Source: Amycolatopsis sp. CA-128772
Lineage (GTDB): Bacteria > Actinomycetota > Actinomycetes > Mycobacteriales > Pseudonocardiaceae
Reading direction: 5' to 3'
DNA length: 64,000 bases
NCBI RefSeq assembly: GCF_002904295.1
Contig: NZ_PPHG01000009.1
Coordinates: 1-64,000, forward strand
Positions 16,942 to 25,857 of the stretch are shown one piece after another. The notes under the pieces are model-generated. The model was not told the DNA's origin. It saw only the letters and a program-made list of their open reading frames with translations, and did no database searches. Numbering within the stretch: position 1 is the stretch's first letter; every line of letters starts with the position of its first letter. The position numbers and the translations under genes are program-made.

Positions 16942-18308
16942 GGGGGTCGCTGGCCGGGCGGATCACGCTGGTGTGCCTGGCCGTCGCCGGGGTGGCGGTG
17001 ATCGTCGCGGGGCTGGTCGCGGCCCGGCTGATCCGGACCACGGCGGACAACGCGCTGCAGTCGTCGCTGGCCGCGCAGGCGGACGTCGTTGCGTCCCAAC
17101 TGGACGAAACGGGCATCGGCAACCGGCTGGGCGTCGGCAAGGTGGCCGACGTCGTGCGCGGGCAGGGCATCTCGGTCGTGGTCCGGCGCGCGGGCGGGCC
17201 GGCGCTCGGCGAGGGGGCTGCGGTGCAGGCCGCCGGGAAGCTCGGGCTCTCGGCGGACCACTCGGGGCGCGTCACGGTGGCGGGGTCGCAGTACCTGGTC
17301 GAGACGCGGGTCGTGGGCCCGCGCGGGGCGGCGTTCGCACTGGTCCTGCCCGCGCGCAACGCCGAAGCGACGCAGCGGGCGCTGGTGCGCAACATCCTGC
17401 TGGCGCTGGGGATCGGTCTCCTGGTGGCCGCGTTCGCGGGCTTCGTCTCGGGGCGGCTGCTGGGCCGGCCGCTGCGCCGGGCCGCGCTGGCCGCGGGTTC
17501 GCTGCGGGCGGGCCGTCGGGACGTGCGGGTACCGGTGCAGGGACCGCGTGAAGTGGCGGAGGTGGCCGGGTCGCTGAACGCGCTGGCCGACGCGCTGGCC
17601 GTCAGCGAGGCGCGGCAGCGGGAGTTCCTGCTGTCGGTGTCGCACGAACTGCGGACGCCCCTGACGGCGGTGACGGGTTTCGCCGAGGCGATCGCGGACG
17701 GCGTCGCTTCCGGTGCTGACGCGGTGCGCGCGGGGCAGACGATCCAGCGGGAGGCCGCGCGGCTCGAGCGGCTGGTCACGGACCTGCTGGAGCTGGCCCG
17801 GCTGGGGGCCGACGAGTTCCGGCTGGACGTCTCTTCGCTGGACCTGGCGGCTTTGGTGCACGACTGCGCGGAGGTGTGGCGGCTGCGGTGCTCGCGGGAC
17901 GACGTTGCGCTGTCCGTCTCGGTGCCGCCTTCGCCGGTACCGGTGCGGGCGGACGCGCGCCGGCTGCGTCAGGTGGTCGACGGGCTCGCGGAGAACGCCC
18001 TGCGGGTCACGCCGGCGGGCGCACCGATGGTGTTTTCGCTCTCGGTGTCGGATTCGTCGGCTTCCCTGTCCGTCCGCGACGGCGGGCCGGGGCTGGCGCC
18101 GGAGGACTACCCGGTGGCGTTCGAGCGCGGCGTCCTGAACGCGCGGTACCGCGACCGCCGTCCGGTCGGCTCGGGCATCGGCCTGGCCCTGGTCCACGGC
18201 CTGCTCACCCGCATGGGCGGCACGTTGACGGCCGGCCCGGCCCCCGAAGGCGGCGCCGCCTTCACCCTCACGTTCCCCCTGGCCCGTGTCGCCCCGCCAA
18301 TCACGTGA
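16938..18308 (+). CDS. Membrane sensor histidine kinase (OmpR-type partner)
   Basis: 456 residues: membrane helix 1 (about 8-33), extracytoplasmic sensor of about 120 residues, helix 2 (about 152-172), HAMP, HisKA with phosphoacceptor His236 (LLSVSHELRTPLTAVTGF) and HATPase with G-boxes (SVRDGGPGLAPEDY, GSGIGLALVHGLLTRMGG). The GTG start overlaps the response-regulator stop. Its last codons and stop already form the first unit of the 21-bp repeat array downstream. Confidence 0.95.
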   Translation: MRGSLAGRITLVCLAVAGVAVIVAGLVAARLIRTTADNALQSSLAAQADVVASQLDETGIGNRLGVGKVADVVRGQGISVVVRRAGGPALGEGAAVQAAGKLGLSADHSGRVTVAGSQYLVETRVVGPRGAAFALVLPARNAEATQRALVRNILLALGIGLLVAAFAGFVSGRLLGRPLRRAALAAGSLRAGRRDVRVPVQGPREVAEVAGSLNALADALAVSEARQREFLLSVSHELRTPLTAVTGFAEAIADGVASGADAVRAGQTIQREAARLERLVTDLLELARLGADEFRLDVSSLDLAALVHDCAEVWRLRCSRDDVALSVSVPPSPVPVRADARRLRQVVDGLAENALRVTPAGAPMVFSLSVSDSSASLSVRDGGPGLAPEDYPVAFERGVLNARYRDRRPVGSGIGLALVHGLLTRMGGTLTAGPAPEGGAAFTLTFPLARVAPPIT

Positions 18309-18588
18309 GATGCCCCTCCAATCACGCGAGTCACGCCCCCAATCACGCGAGTTACGTGCCCAATCACGCGAGATACGTGCCGGATCACGCGAGATACGTG
18401 CCGGGTCACGCGAGCCGACCCTCCGAGTACGCGAGTCGTCCGCCTGGGTACGCGAGTTCGCCGGTCCGGTACGCGGCACTCGCGTGATCCGGGCCGGGAC
18501 TCGCGTGATTGAAGGCGGGACTCGCGTGATTGGAGACGGAACTCGCGTGATTGGAGACGGAACTCGCGTGATTGGAGGGGCATCTCGT
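18300..18588. repeat. Inverted array of 21-bp-phased repeats (core ACTCGCGTGAT)
   Basis: Nine left-hand units in the ATCACGCGAG orientation begin at 18300, 18321, 18342, 18363, 18384, 18405, 18426, 18447 and 18468. Five right-hand units in the reverse-complement orientation begin at 18478, 18499, 18520, 18541 and 18562. Spacing is exactly 21 bp throughout, and units near the centre are more diverged. The outermost 25 bases (18307-18331 and 18562-18586) are perfect inverted copies, so the whole array can fold on itself. It fills the gap between the kinase and the LysR gene. Confidence 0.95.
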
Positions 18589-18642
18589 GTGCCGGGACGG
18601 TCGGTTCGGGGGCCGGGAGGGTCGGGTGGTTAGGGTCGAGGG

Positions 18643-19548
18643 ATGGAGATGCTGCACCTGCGCTACTTCGTCGCGGTCGCCGAGGAACTGAACTTCTCCG
18701 CCGCCGCGCGGAAGCTGCACATGGCCGCCTCCCCGCTCAGCCAGCGGATCAAGGATCTCGAACACGAACTCGGGCAGCAGCTGTTCGACCGCAGCACCCA
18801 CCACGTCACCCTCACCGACGCCGGGGCCGCGCTGCTGCCGCTCGCGCGGGACGTCCTCGAGCAGGTCGGCGCCATTCCGTGGAAGCTCAAGGAGGCGACC
18901 ACGCCGCAACGCAGCACCGTCTTCCTCGGGATGCCCGCCGGCGTGCACCCCGACCTGCGGGAACGCGTCAACGCCCTCGCCGAACGGGTGAAGCAGACCT
19001 ACGAGCTCAAACGCTGGCCCGGCACCACCGCCGACCTCGTGCAGGGCGTGCACGACGGCAAGCTCGCGCTCACCCTCGCCCGGCTGCCGGTCACCGATCC
19101 CGCGCTGGAACAGCTGCCCGTGATGACCGAACGGCTCGGTGCCGTCGTGCCGGCCGACCTGTTCGCCGGGCGGGACTCCGTTTCCCTCGCCGAGCTCACC
19201 GAGTTCCCGTACGTGGCCTCACCAGGTGAAATCGTCCCCGCGTATTTCGACCAGCTCGACCACCAATTGAACGAACTCGGCGTCAAGAAACGCATCCGGC
19301 TGAGCAACACCGGCTACGGCGGCACGTCGGAAATCATTTCCAGCGGCGAAGCCTTCTCCATTTCCATGCTCGACAGCAAGAGCCCGATGCACGGCTACCG
19401 GCTCGACAACGTCATCGTGCTGCCGTTCACCGATTTCCGCCCCCAGCTGGACACCGGCCTGCTCTGGCGGCGCGACCGCACCGACGGCGACCTGCGCGAG
19501 CTCGTCGATGCCGCAAAAGCGATCTTCGCCGAGCCGCTCAACTCCTAG
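18643..19548 (+). CDS. LysR family regulator of the acyl-CoA operon
   Basis: 301 residues: N-terminal winged HTH (LRYFVAVAEELNFSAAARKLHMAASPLSQRIKDLEHELGQQLF) and a LysR effector-binding domain. It lies directly upstream of, and in the same direction as, the five-gene acyl-CoA operon, with an inverted repeat in the intervening 117 bases, so it is the likely activator. The inducer would be a pathway substrate or CoA ester. Confidence 0.93.
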   Translation: MEMLHLRYFVAVAEELNFSAAARKLHMAASPLSQRIKDLEHELGQQLFDRSTHHVTLTDAGAALLPLARDVLEQVGAIPWKLKEATTPQRSTVFLGMPAGVHPDLRERVNALAERVKQTYELKRWPGTTADLVQGVHDGKLALTLARLPVTDPALEQLPVMTERLGAVVPADLFAGRDSVSLAELTEFPYVASPGEIVPAYFDQLDHQLNELGVKKRIRLSNTGYGGTSEIISSGEAFSISMLDSKSPMHGYRLDNVIVLPFTDFRPQLDTGLLWRRDRTDGDLRELVDAAKAIFAEPLNS

Positions 19549-19551
19549 CAA

Positions 19552-19580
19552 AATGGTATGACCGCCAGAGTCACACCATT
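19552..19580. promoter_or_regulatory. Probable LysR binding site upstream of the CoA-transferase operon
   Basis: AATGGTATGAC (19552-19562) and GTCACACCATT (19570-19580) are inverted 11-base arms with one mismatch and a 7-base centre, located 86 bases before the CoA-transferase start and just after the LysR stop. The placement fits an activator site. Confidence 0.65.
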
Positions 19581-19665
19581 GTTCGCATCATGATCATTCC
19601 CTTTCGCGGCCGATGCGCCTACGTTCGTAAGTAGAGCGAAACCGCAAGGTGCGAAAGGAAGAAAG

Positions 19666-20814
19666 ATGACGGACATCACGACCGGACCACTGGACGGCGT
19701 GCGCGTGATCGACCTCTCCACCGTGGTGATGGGCCCGTACGCGGCCCAGATCCTCGGCGACCTGGGCGCCGACGTGATCAAGATCGAGTCCCCCGCGGAC
19801 ACCGTGCGGGTGGGCCAGTACCGCACCACGCCGGGCATGACCGCGCTGAACCTGAACGTCAACCGCAACAAGCGCAGCGTGGCCCTCAACCTCAAGGACG
19901 AGACCGAGCGCGAGCAGGCCCTCAAGCTGATCGACACGGCCGACGTGCTGATCACCAACATGCGCCCCGGCGCGCTGAGCCGCCTCGGCCTGAACTACGC
20001 CGACGTCGCCGAGCGCAACCCGCGCCTGGTCTACGCCCACGCGCAGGGCTTCCGCAGCGACTCCGACCGCGCCGGGAACGCCGCCTACGACGAGACCGTG
20101 CAGGCCTCCTCCGGCCTGGTCGACGTGACCCACCGCGCGCTCGGCGAGCCGGTCTACCTGCCCACGATCATCGGCGACAAGGTTTCGTCGCTGACCATCG
20201 CCTACAGCGTGCTCGCCGCGCTGGTCCACCGGGACAAGACCGGGCAGGGCCAGCAGATCGAGATCCCGATGACCGACACGCTGCTCGCGTTCAACCTGGT
20301 CGAACACCTCGCCGGGCACACCTACGAGCCGCCCGAGGGCCCCACCGGCTTCGCGCTGTCGATGACGAAGGGCCACGCCGCGGTCCACACGAAGGACGGC
20401 CTCGCCTGCGTCATCCCCTACAACCCGCAGAACTTCCGCGACTTCTTCGCCGCGGCCGAGCGGCCCGACCTCGCCGCGGACCCGCGCGTGAACGGCGAAG
20501 CCATCGACCGCGCCGACAACGAGTGGCTGAGCGAGCAGATCGCGGTGTGCGCCCCGGCGCTGACCACCGAGGAGTGGGCCGAAGTCTGCGCGAAGCACAG
20601 CATCCCGATGGCACCGGTCCTGGACCTGGACAAGGCCCACGAGGACCCGTACGTCCGCGACGGCCACCTGCTGGACACCGTCGAGCACCCGAGCGAGGGC
20701 GTCATCCGCACGGTCGGCATCCCGGTGAAGTTCTCCGCGACGCCCGGCTCGATCCGCCGCCTGGCCCCGCTGGCCGGCCAGGACACCGCCGAAGTCCTCG
20801 CCGAACTGGTCTGA
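19666..20814 (+). CDS. CaiB/BaiF family (class III) CoA transferase
   Basis: Moves CoA between carboxylic acids through a covalent Asp-acyl intermediate. 382 residues: LDGVRVIDLSTVVMGPYAAQILGDLGADVIKIESP, NRNKRSVALNLKDE, LITNMRPGALSRLGL and a candidate catalytic Asp in NAAYDETVQASSGL (other members have YD or QA..G here). First gene of the operon; it would activate the substrate acid for the crotonase and dehydrogenases that follow. Confidence 0.93.
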   Translation: MTDITTGPLDGVRVIDLSTVVMGPYAAQILGDLGADVIKIESPADTVRVGQYRTTPGMTALNLNVNRNKRSVALNLKDETEREQALKLIDTADVLITNMRPGALSRLGLNYADVAERNPRLVYAHAQGFRSDSDRAGNAAYDETVQASSGLVDVTHRALGEPVYLPTIIGDKVSSLTIAYSVLAALVHRDKTGQGQQIEIPMTDTLLAFNLVEHLAGHTYEPPEGPTGFALSMTKGHAAVHTKDGLACVIPYNPQNFRDFFAAAERPDLAADPRVNGEAIDRADNEWLSEQIAVCAPALTTEEWAEVCAKHSIPMAPVLDLDKAHEDPYVRDGHLLDTVEHPSEGVIRTVGIPVKFSATPGSIRRLAPLAGQDTAEVLAELV

Positions 20815-20822
20815 ACCACCGT

Positions 20823-20840
20823 CACTTTCACGTGAAAGTG
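20823..20840. repeat. Perfect 18-bp palindrome in the CoA-transferase/crotonase gap
   Basis: CACTTTCACGTGAAAGTG is a perfect palindrome beginning 9 bases after the CoA-transferase stop and ending 20 bases before the crotonase ATG. As RNA it would form a short hairpin that could modulate read-through; as DNA it could be a protein site. Confidence 0.75.
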
Positions 20841-20860
20841 GCACCTGGGAAGTGAAGAGC

Positions 20861-21610
20861 ATGAGTGAAGTACGCAGTGAGCGGATCGGCAGCACCCTGC
20901 TGATCACGATCGACCGGCCGCAGGCCCGCAACGCGGTCAACGCCGCCGTCGCCGCCCAGCTGGCCGCCGCCCTCGACGAACTCGAGAGCGACCCCACGCT
21001 CCGGGTGGGCGTCCTGACGGGTGCCGAGAACACCTTCAGCGCCGGCATGGACCTCAAGGCCGCTCTCAAGGGCGAGTCGCCGGAGATCCCGGGCCGCGGG
21101 TTCGGCGGCCTGACCGAGGCCGAGCTGACCAAGCCGCTGATCGCCGCCGTCGAAGGCTTCGCGATGGGCGGCGGGTTCGAACTGGCGCTGGGCTGCGACC
21201 TGATCGTCGCCGCGGAAGACGCCACGTTCGGGCTCCCCGAAGTCAAGCGCGGCCTGATCGCCGCCGGCGGCGGCGTCATCCGGCTGCCGAAGCGGATCCC
21301 GCACCACCTGGCGATGGAGTTCCTGCTCACCGGCGAGCCGGTCACCGGCCGCCGCGCCGGCGAGCTGGGCCTGGTCAACCGCGTGACGCCGAACGGCGAC
21401 GCCGCCGCGGTGGCCGTCGCCCTTGCCGAGCAGCTGGCGGAGAACGCGCCGCTGGCGCTGGCCGCCGTGAAGAAGATCGTGCGCGGCTCGGAGGCGGAAG
21501 CCTTTGCCGTGCAACGCGAAGAGACCAAGAAACTGATGCAGTCCAAAGACGTCCGCGAGGGCATGACCGCCTTCGCCGAACGCCGCGCTCCGAAGTGGAC
21601 AGGCGAATGA
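20861..21610 (+). CDS. Enoyl-CoA hydratase/isomerase (crotonase) family protein
   Basis: 249 residues of the crotonase fold. Oxyanion-hole region AGMDLKAAL and GFAMGGGFELALGCDLIVA; both catalytic glutamates of true hydratases are present (Glu in GGGFEL and in FGLPEVKRGL), so hydration of an enoyl-CoA is plausible. Second gene of the LysR-controlled operon. An upstream in-frame GTG at 20852 is an alternative start. The stop overlaps the next ATG (ATGA). Confidence 0.93.
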   Translation: MSEVRSERIGSTLLITIDRPQARNAVNAAVAAQLAAALDELESDPTLRVGVLTGAENTFSAGMDLKAALKGESPEIPGRGFGGLTEAELTKPLIAAVEGFAMGGGFELALGCDLIVAAEDATFGLPEVKRGLIAAGGGVIRLPKRIPHHLAMEFLLTGEPVTGRRAGELGLVNRVTPNGDAAAVAVALAEQLAENAPLALAAVKKIVRGSEAEAFAVQREETKKLMQSKDVREGMTAFAERRAPKWTGE

Positions 21611-22353
21611 AGATCGAAGAAGTCCGGCGGCACGTGACGACCCCGCTGACCGCCCCGGCGTTCGCGCCCGTGGTCCCGCGGTTCACCGATCGCGAGTACC
21701 TCAACATCGTCTACCGCACCGACGCCGACGCCCTGCGCGCCGTCGTCCCCGAGCCCCTGCGGATCGAAGAACCGCTGGTGCGCTTCGAAGTCATGAAGAT
21801 GGGCGACGTCTCCGGCTACGGGCCGTACACCGAGTCAGGCCAGGCGATCGAGGTCAGCTTCGACGGCGAGCGCGGCGAGTACCTGCACGCGATGTACCTG
21901 GACAACTTCCCGGCGACCGCGTCCGGGCGCGAGGTCAGCGCCTACCCGAAAACGGTGGGCCGCCCGGATCTCTATGTCGACAACGGTGTCCTCGTGGGCA
22001 CCCTGGACTACGGGACGCTGCGCGTGGCCACCGCGACCATGGGCTACAAGCACCACGAGCTGGACGCCGGCGAGGCCGAACGCCAGATCACCGTCCCGAC
22101 GTTCATGCTCAAGACGATCCCCGGCTACGACGGCGCCCCGCGCGTCCAGGAGCTGGTCCGCACCGAGATCAGCGACGTCGTGGTCAAGGAGGCGTACACC
22201 GGCCCGGCGCGGCTGCAGCTGTTCCAGCACGTCCTGGCCCCGCTGGCCGACCTGCCGGTGCTGGAAGTCGTCTCCGCCAGCCACATCCGCACCGACCTGA
22301 CGCTCGCCCCGGTCAAGCCGGTCTTCGACTACCTGAAGGGAGCGCAGTCGTGA
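21607..22353 (+). CDS. Acetoacetate decarboxylase family protein
   Basis: 248 residues resembling acetoacetate decarboxylase (ADC): FTDREYLNIVYRTDADALRAVVPEPL, YLHAMYLDNFPATASGREVSAYPKTVGRPDL, where the lysine of AYPKTVG matches the Schiff-base lysine of ADC. It would decarboxylate a beta-keto acid, which would fit downstream of a 3-hydroxyacyl dehydrogenase only if the keto product is released from CoA. ATGA overlap with the crotonase gene; stop overlaps the next GTG. Confidence 0.9.
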   Translation: MKIEEVRRHVTTPLTAPAFAPVVPRFTDREYLNIVYRTDADALRAVVPEPLRIEEPLVRFEVMKMGDVSGYGPYTESGQAIEVSFDGERGEYLHAMYLDNFPATASGREVSAYPKTVGRPDLYVDNGVLVGTLDYGTLRVATATMGYKHHELDAGEAERQITVPTFMLKTIPGYDGAPRVQELVRTEISDVVVKEAYTGPARLQLFQHVLAPLADLPVLEVVSASHIRTDLTLAPVKPVFDYLKGAQS

Positions 22354-23255
22354 AGAACGCCGCAGTCATCGGCGCCGGCACCATCGGCCTGTCCTGGACG
22401 GCCCTGTTCGCGAGCCACGGCCTGACCGTCCGGGTCAGCGACCCCCGCCCCGACCTCGCCGACGCCGTGCAGGACGCGCTCGAAACGTTCGCCCCGCACC
22501 TCGGCACGACCGCCGCCGAACTGGCGGCCCGCGTGCACCTCGCCGCCGACGTCACCGAGGCCGTGCGGGACGCGGATGTGGTGCAGGAGAACGGTCCCGA
22601 GAACGTCGAGTTCAAAAAGGACCTGTTCCGGCAGCTCGTCGACGAGGCTCCGGAGCACGCGCTGCTGCTGAGCTCGTCGAGCGCCATCCCCTCGACGGCG
22701 TTCACCGGCGAGATCGACGGCCGTCGTGTCCTCATCGGACACCCGTTCAACCCGCCGCACCTGATCCCGCTGGTCGAGGTGGTCCCCGGCGAGCACACCA
22801 GCGACGAAACCGTGCAGCAGGCCGTCGCCTTCTACACCTCCCTCGGCCGGACGCCGGTCGTGGAGCGCAAGGAGATCGCCGGCTTCGTCGGCAACCGCCT
22901 GCAGAACGCGCTGAGCCGCGAGGCGATCTACCTCGTCGAGCAGGGTGTCGTCACGCCCGAGGACCTCGACAGGGTGATCACCAGCTCGCTCGGCATCCGC
23001 TGGGCCACGGTCGGGCCGTTCCTCGGCTCGCACCTGGGCGGCGGCCCCGGCGGCTACCGGCACATGGCCGAGCACATCGGCAAGTCCATGAAGCAGATGT
23101 GGGCCGGGCTGGGCACCCCCAGCCAGCGCCCCGAAGAGCAGGAACGGCTGATCGAAGCCGTCGAACGGGCTTACGGCTCCTCCACGTATTCGGAACTCGC
23201 CGAGACGCGCGACCGCAAGCAGCTGGCCATCCTGTCCGCATTGGAGGAGAACTGA
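22350..23255 (+). CDS. 3-hydroxyacyl-CoA dehydrogenase family protein (carnitine/gulonate dehydrogenase-like)
   Basis: 301 residues: NAD-binding motif GAGTIGLSWTALFASHG at the N-terminus, acidic residue after beta-2 (RVSDPRP) for NAD, active-site region IGHPFNPPHLIPLVEVVPGE and a C-terminal dimerisation domain with GFVGNRLQNALSREAI. Length and the lack of a crotonase part place it with stand-alone 3-hydroxybutyryl-CoA, L-carnitine or L-gulonate dehydrogenases. Overlaps the decarboxylase stop by four bases. Confidence 0.92.
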   Translation: MKNAAVIGAGTIGLSWTALFASHGLTVRVSDPRPDLADAVQDALETFAPHLGTTAAELAARVHLAADVTEAVRDADVVQENGPENVEFKKDLFRQLVDEAPEHALLLSSSSAIPSTAFTGEIDGRRVLIGHPFNPPHLIPLVEVVPGEHTSDETVQQAVAFYTSLGRTPVVERKEIAGFVGNRLQNALSREAIYLVEQGVVTPEDLDRVITSSLGIRWATVGPFLGSHLGGGPGGYRHMAEHIGKSMKQMWAGLGTPSQRPEEQERLIEAVERAYGSSTYSELAETRDRKQLAILSALEEN

Positions 23256-23256
23256 A

Positions 23257-24447
23257 ATGGAACCGCTGAAGGACAAGCTCACCGCCGACTTCTACGACTT
23301 CGAGGCGCTGCTGCCGGACGACGAGCGCAAGCTGCTGGTCCAGGCGCGCGAGTTCATGCGCAACGACGTCAAGCCGCTGGTCAACGAGAACTGGGAAGCC
23401 GGCACGTTCCCGAAGGAACTCATCGGGCTGTTCCGCGGCTCCGGCCTCGCGGGCCTGCCCTACGAGGGCTACGGCGAGCACAAGGCGGCGGTCAGCCACC
23501 TGCTCACCGGCATGATGGCGATGGAGATGAGCCGCACCGACGCGTCCGTGGCGACGTTCTTCGGTGTCCACAACGGACTCGCGATGTACTCCATCCACAG
23601 CGGCGGCAGCCAGGAGCAGCGCGACCGCTGGCTCCCGGAAATGGCCGCGATGGACAAGATCGGCGCGTTCGCGATGACCGAACCGCTGGGCGGCTCGGAC
23701 GTCGCCGGCGGCATGCGCACCACCGCTCAGCGTGACGGCGACAGCTGGGTCCTCAACGGCGCCAAGAAGTGGATCGGCAACGCGACCTTCGCCGACTACG
23801 TCGTGGTGTGGGCCCGTGACCTCGACGACAACCACGTCAAGGGGTTCGTCGTCGAGAAGGGCACGCCGGGTTTCGTGGCCGAGAAGATCCAGGGCAAGAC
23901 CGCCTTCCGGATCGTCGAAAACGCCGAAATCACGCTGACCGACGTGCGCGTGCCGGAGGAGAACCGCCTGCAGGGCATCAACTCCTTCCGCGACGTCGCC
24001 GAAATCCTGCGCGCCACCCGCGGCGGCGTGGCCTGGCAGGCACTCGGCGTGATGATCGGCGCCTACGAGCTCGCGCTGGACTACGCCAAGGAGCGCACGC
24101 AGTTCGGCCGGCCGATCGCCCGCTTCCAGCTGGTGCAGGACCTGCTCGTGAAGAGCCTCGGCAACATCACCGCCTCCTGGGGCATGCTGGTGCAGCTGGC
24201 CCGCCTGCAGGACGCGGGGATCTTCCAGGACGAGCACTCGTCGCTGGCGAAGGCGTTCGTCACCTCGCGGATGCGCGAGGTCGTCGCCTGGAGCCGCGAG
24301 ATCTTCGGCGGCAACGGGATCGTGCTCGAATACGACGTCGCGCGGTTCTTCGCCGACGCCGAGGCGATCTACTCCTTCGAGGGCACGCGCGAGATGAACA
24401 CCCTGATCGTCGGCAAGGCGATCACGGGACAGTCCGCGTTCGTGTGA
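23257..24447 (+). CDS. Acyl-CoA dehydrogenase (glutaryl-CoA dehydrogenase/ACX4-like)
   Basis: 396 residues with all three acyl-CoA dehydrogenase domains: AFAMTEPLGGSDVAGGMRTTA and WVLNGAKKWIGNATFADYVVVWARD (FAD/substrate), ERTQFGRPIARFQLVQDLLV, and the catalytic glutamate in YSFEGTREMNTLIVGKAITG. The late EGT-NTLI arrangement is typical of glutaryl-CoA dehydrogenase relatives, but the substrate is not fixed by this. Starts one base after the previous stop; last gene of the operon. Confidence 0.93.
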   Translation: MEPLKDKLTADFYDFEALLPDDERKLLVQAREFMRNDVKPLVNENWEAGTFPKELIGLFRGSGLAGLPYEGYGEHKAAVSHLLTGMMAMEMSRTDASVATFFGVHNGLAMYSIHSGGSQEQRDRWLPEMAAMDKIGAFAMTEPLGGSDVAGGMRTTAQRDGDSWVLNGAKKWIGNATFADYVVVWARDLDDNHVKGFVVEKGTPGFVAEKIQGKTAFRIVENAEITLTDVRVPEENRLQGINSFRDVAEILRATRGGVAWQALGVMIGAYELALDYAKERTQFGRPIARFQLVQDLLVKSLGNITASWGMLVQLARLQDAGIFQDEHSSLAKAFVTSRMREVVAWSREIFGGNGIVLEYDVARFFADAEAIYSFEGTREMNTLIVGKAITGQSAFV

Positions 24448-24453
24448 GATAGC

Positions 24454-25671
24454 TCAGTTGACGCAGCCGGCGGCCGTACCGGTCGCCGGCTGTTTCGCGT
24501 CCGTGGCCGCGCTGCCGGGCGCCGGCGTCTTCGTGCCGGTGGCCGCGACCGGCTTCACGCCGCCGGTCGTGTCGTCGCCCGAGGCCCGGACCGCCGGCGT
24601 GCTGATCGCCGTGCGGACGAACTGCTGCACCTGGGCCGGGTCGACCTTCACCGCGTCGCCGTCGTACGGCGTCTGCAGCGACAGGCTCTGCACCGGGATC
24701 GTGACGAACGCGATCGCGCCGGACGTCATCCCGCGCAGCTGCTGCGCGAAGCTCAGGATGTCCCAGCCCTTGTCCAGCACGACCGAGCCCTGCACCGCGC
24801 CGACCAGCGCGGAAAGCCTGGACGGGTCGGTGAACGTGCCCGCGTTCAGCACGGTTTTCGCCATCCCGGACAGGAACGCCTGCTGCCGCGCGATCCGGTC
24901 GAGGTCGCCGTTCTGCAGGCCGTGGCGCTGGCGGACGAAGGCGAGCGCCTGCGCGCCGGACAGCGTCTGCGTCCCGGCCGGGAAGTCCGCGCCGGAGTAG
25001 CTGTCGTGCACCGGCGCCTTGAGGCAGACCTCGACACCGCCGACGGCCTGCGAGAGCGCGTCGAAGCCGGCGAGGTTGATCGCCGCGTAGTGGTTGATCG
25101 TCAGGCCGGTGAACTTCTCCGCGGTTTGGATCGCCGTCCGGGCGCCCGCGGCGTTCGCGGCCACCTCCAGCTGCGCGCCGGACAGCCCCTGGGCGCGCAA
25201 ACCGGACATCGAGGCGTTCTTGCCGCGGCTGTACGCCGAGTTGATCTTGTGCTTGCCGTAGCCGCCCGCGATGTCCACATAGGAGTCACGCGGGATCGAG
25301 ATCGCGGTGGCCGCGGCGCCGCCCGCCGGGATGTGCACCACGATCATCGTGTCCGTGGTGTCGCCGCCGTCGTCGCCGCTTCCGGCGTGCAACGCGTCGA
25401 GCACGTTCTGTGGCAACGGGTTGCCGTACGCGTCGGTACGCGCGTCGATCCCGACGAGCAGGATGTTCTGGGCGGTCTTCAGCGGCTCGCCGGGCGGGGT
25501 GTCATCGTTGTCGAGCTGCGCGGCCGGCGGGATGACGTCGGCGGTGACGATGCCGGCGTCCAGGCTGCTCAGCTGCGTCCACAGGTAACCGGTGGCGCCG
25601 AGCACCACGGTCGAGACGACGCCGAGCGCGACCCGGCCGCCGATGCGGCGCCCCCGCGACGACAACAGCAC
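24454..25671 (-). CDS. LytR-CpsA-Psr (LCP) family cell-wall ligase
   Basis: LCP enzymes transfer lipid-linked glycopolymers (arabinogalactan in related genera) to peptidoglycan. 405 residues: short cytoplasmic N-terminus, one membrane helix, then the LCP domain with NILLVGIDARTDAYG, GDTTDTMIVVHIP, SIPRDSYVDIAGGYGKHKINSAYS and VRQRHGLQNGDLDRIARQQAFLS (polyprenyl-phosphate-binding Arg and Asp residues). A C-terminal Pro/Thr/Ala tail follows. I chose GTG at 25671 because AAGGGGA lies 8 bases before it; the frame is open to 25719. Downstream of the DprE2-like gene, consistent with wall arabinan assembly. Confidence 0.9.
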   Translation of the reverse strand: MLLSSRGRRIGGRVALGVVSTVVLGATGYLWTQLSSLDAGIVTADVIPPAAQLDNDDTPPGEPLKTAQNILLVGIDARTDAYGNPLPQNVLDALHAGSGDDGGDTTDTMIVVHIPAGGAAATAISIPRDSYVDIAGGYGKHKINSAYSRGKNASMSGLRAQGLSGAQLEVAANAAGARTAIQTAEKFTGLTINHYAAINLAGFDALSQAVGGVEVCLKAPVHDSYSGADFPAGTQTLSGAQALAFVRQRHGLQNGDLDRIARQQAFLSGMAKTVLNAGTFTDPSRLSALVGAVQGSVVLDKGWDILSFAQQLRGMTSGAIAFVTIPVQSLSLQTPYDGDAVKVDPAQVQQFVRTAISTPAVRASGDDTTGGVKPVAATGTKTPAPGSAATDAKQPATGTAAGCVN

Positions 25672-25857
25672 GGCACTTCCCCTTGCTTCCCTCTGACGGT
25701 TCCCCCCTTCGAGGATCACCGCGTTAGCTGGGAATCAGCTGAGAAAGTTGTCGGAATGCTGTGACGCTGCCCGAACGGCCGAGCACCACGGTCGGTTTTG
25801 CCACGCACGGTACCGAAGCGCGCACGGGAAAGTGCTGTGGCACCGGACACAGTGGCC

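Noticed and set aside
18300..18588. Possible CRISPR array
   Set aside because: Units are 21 bp with no unique spacers of 30-40 bp, occur in both orientations, and no cas genes are present.
25672..25719. Longer start for the LCP gene
   Set aside because: The added codons have no membrane or family character, and the Shine-Dalgarno-like AAGGGGA lies inside them just before GTG at 25671.
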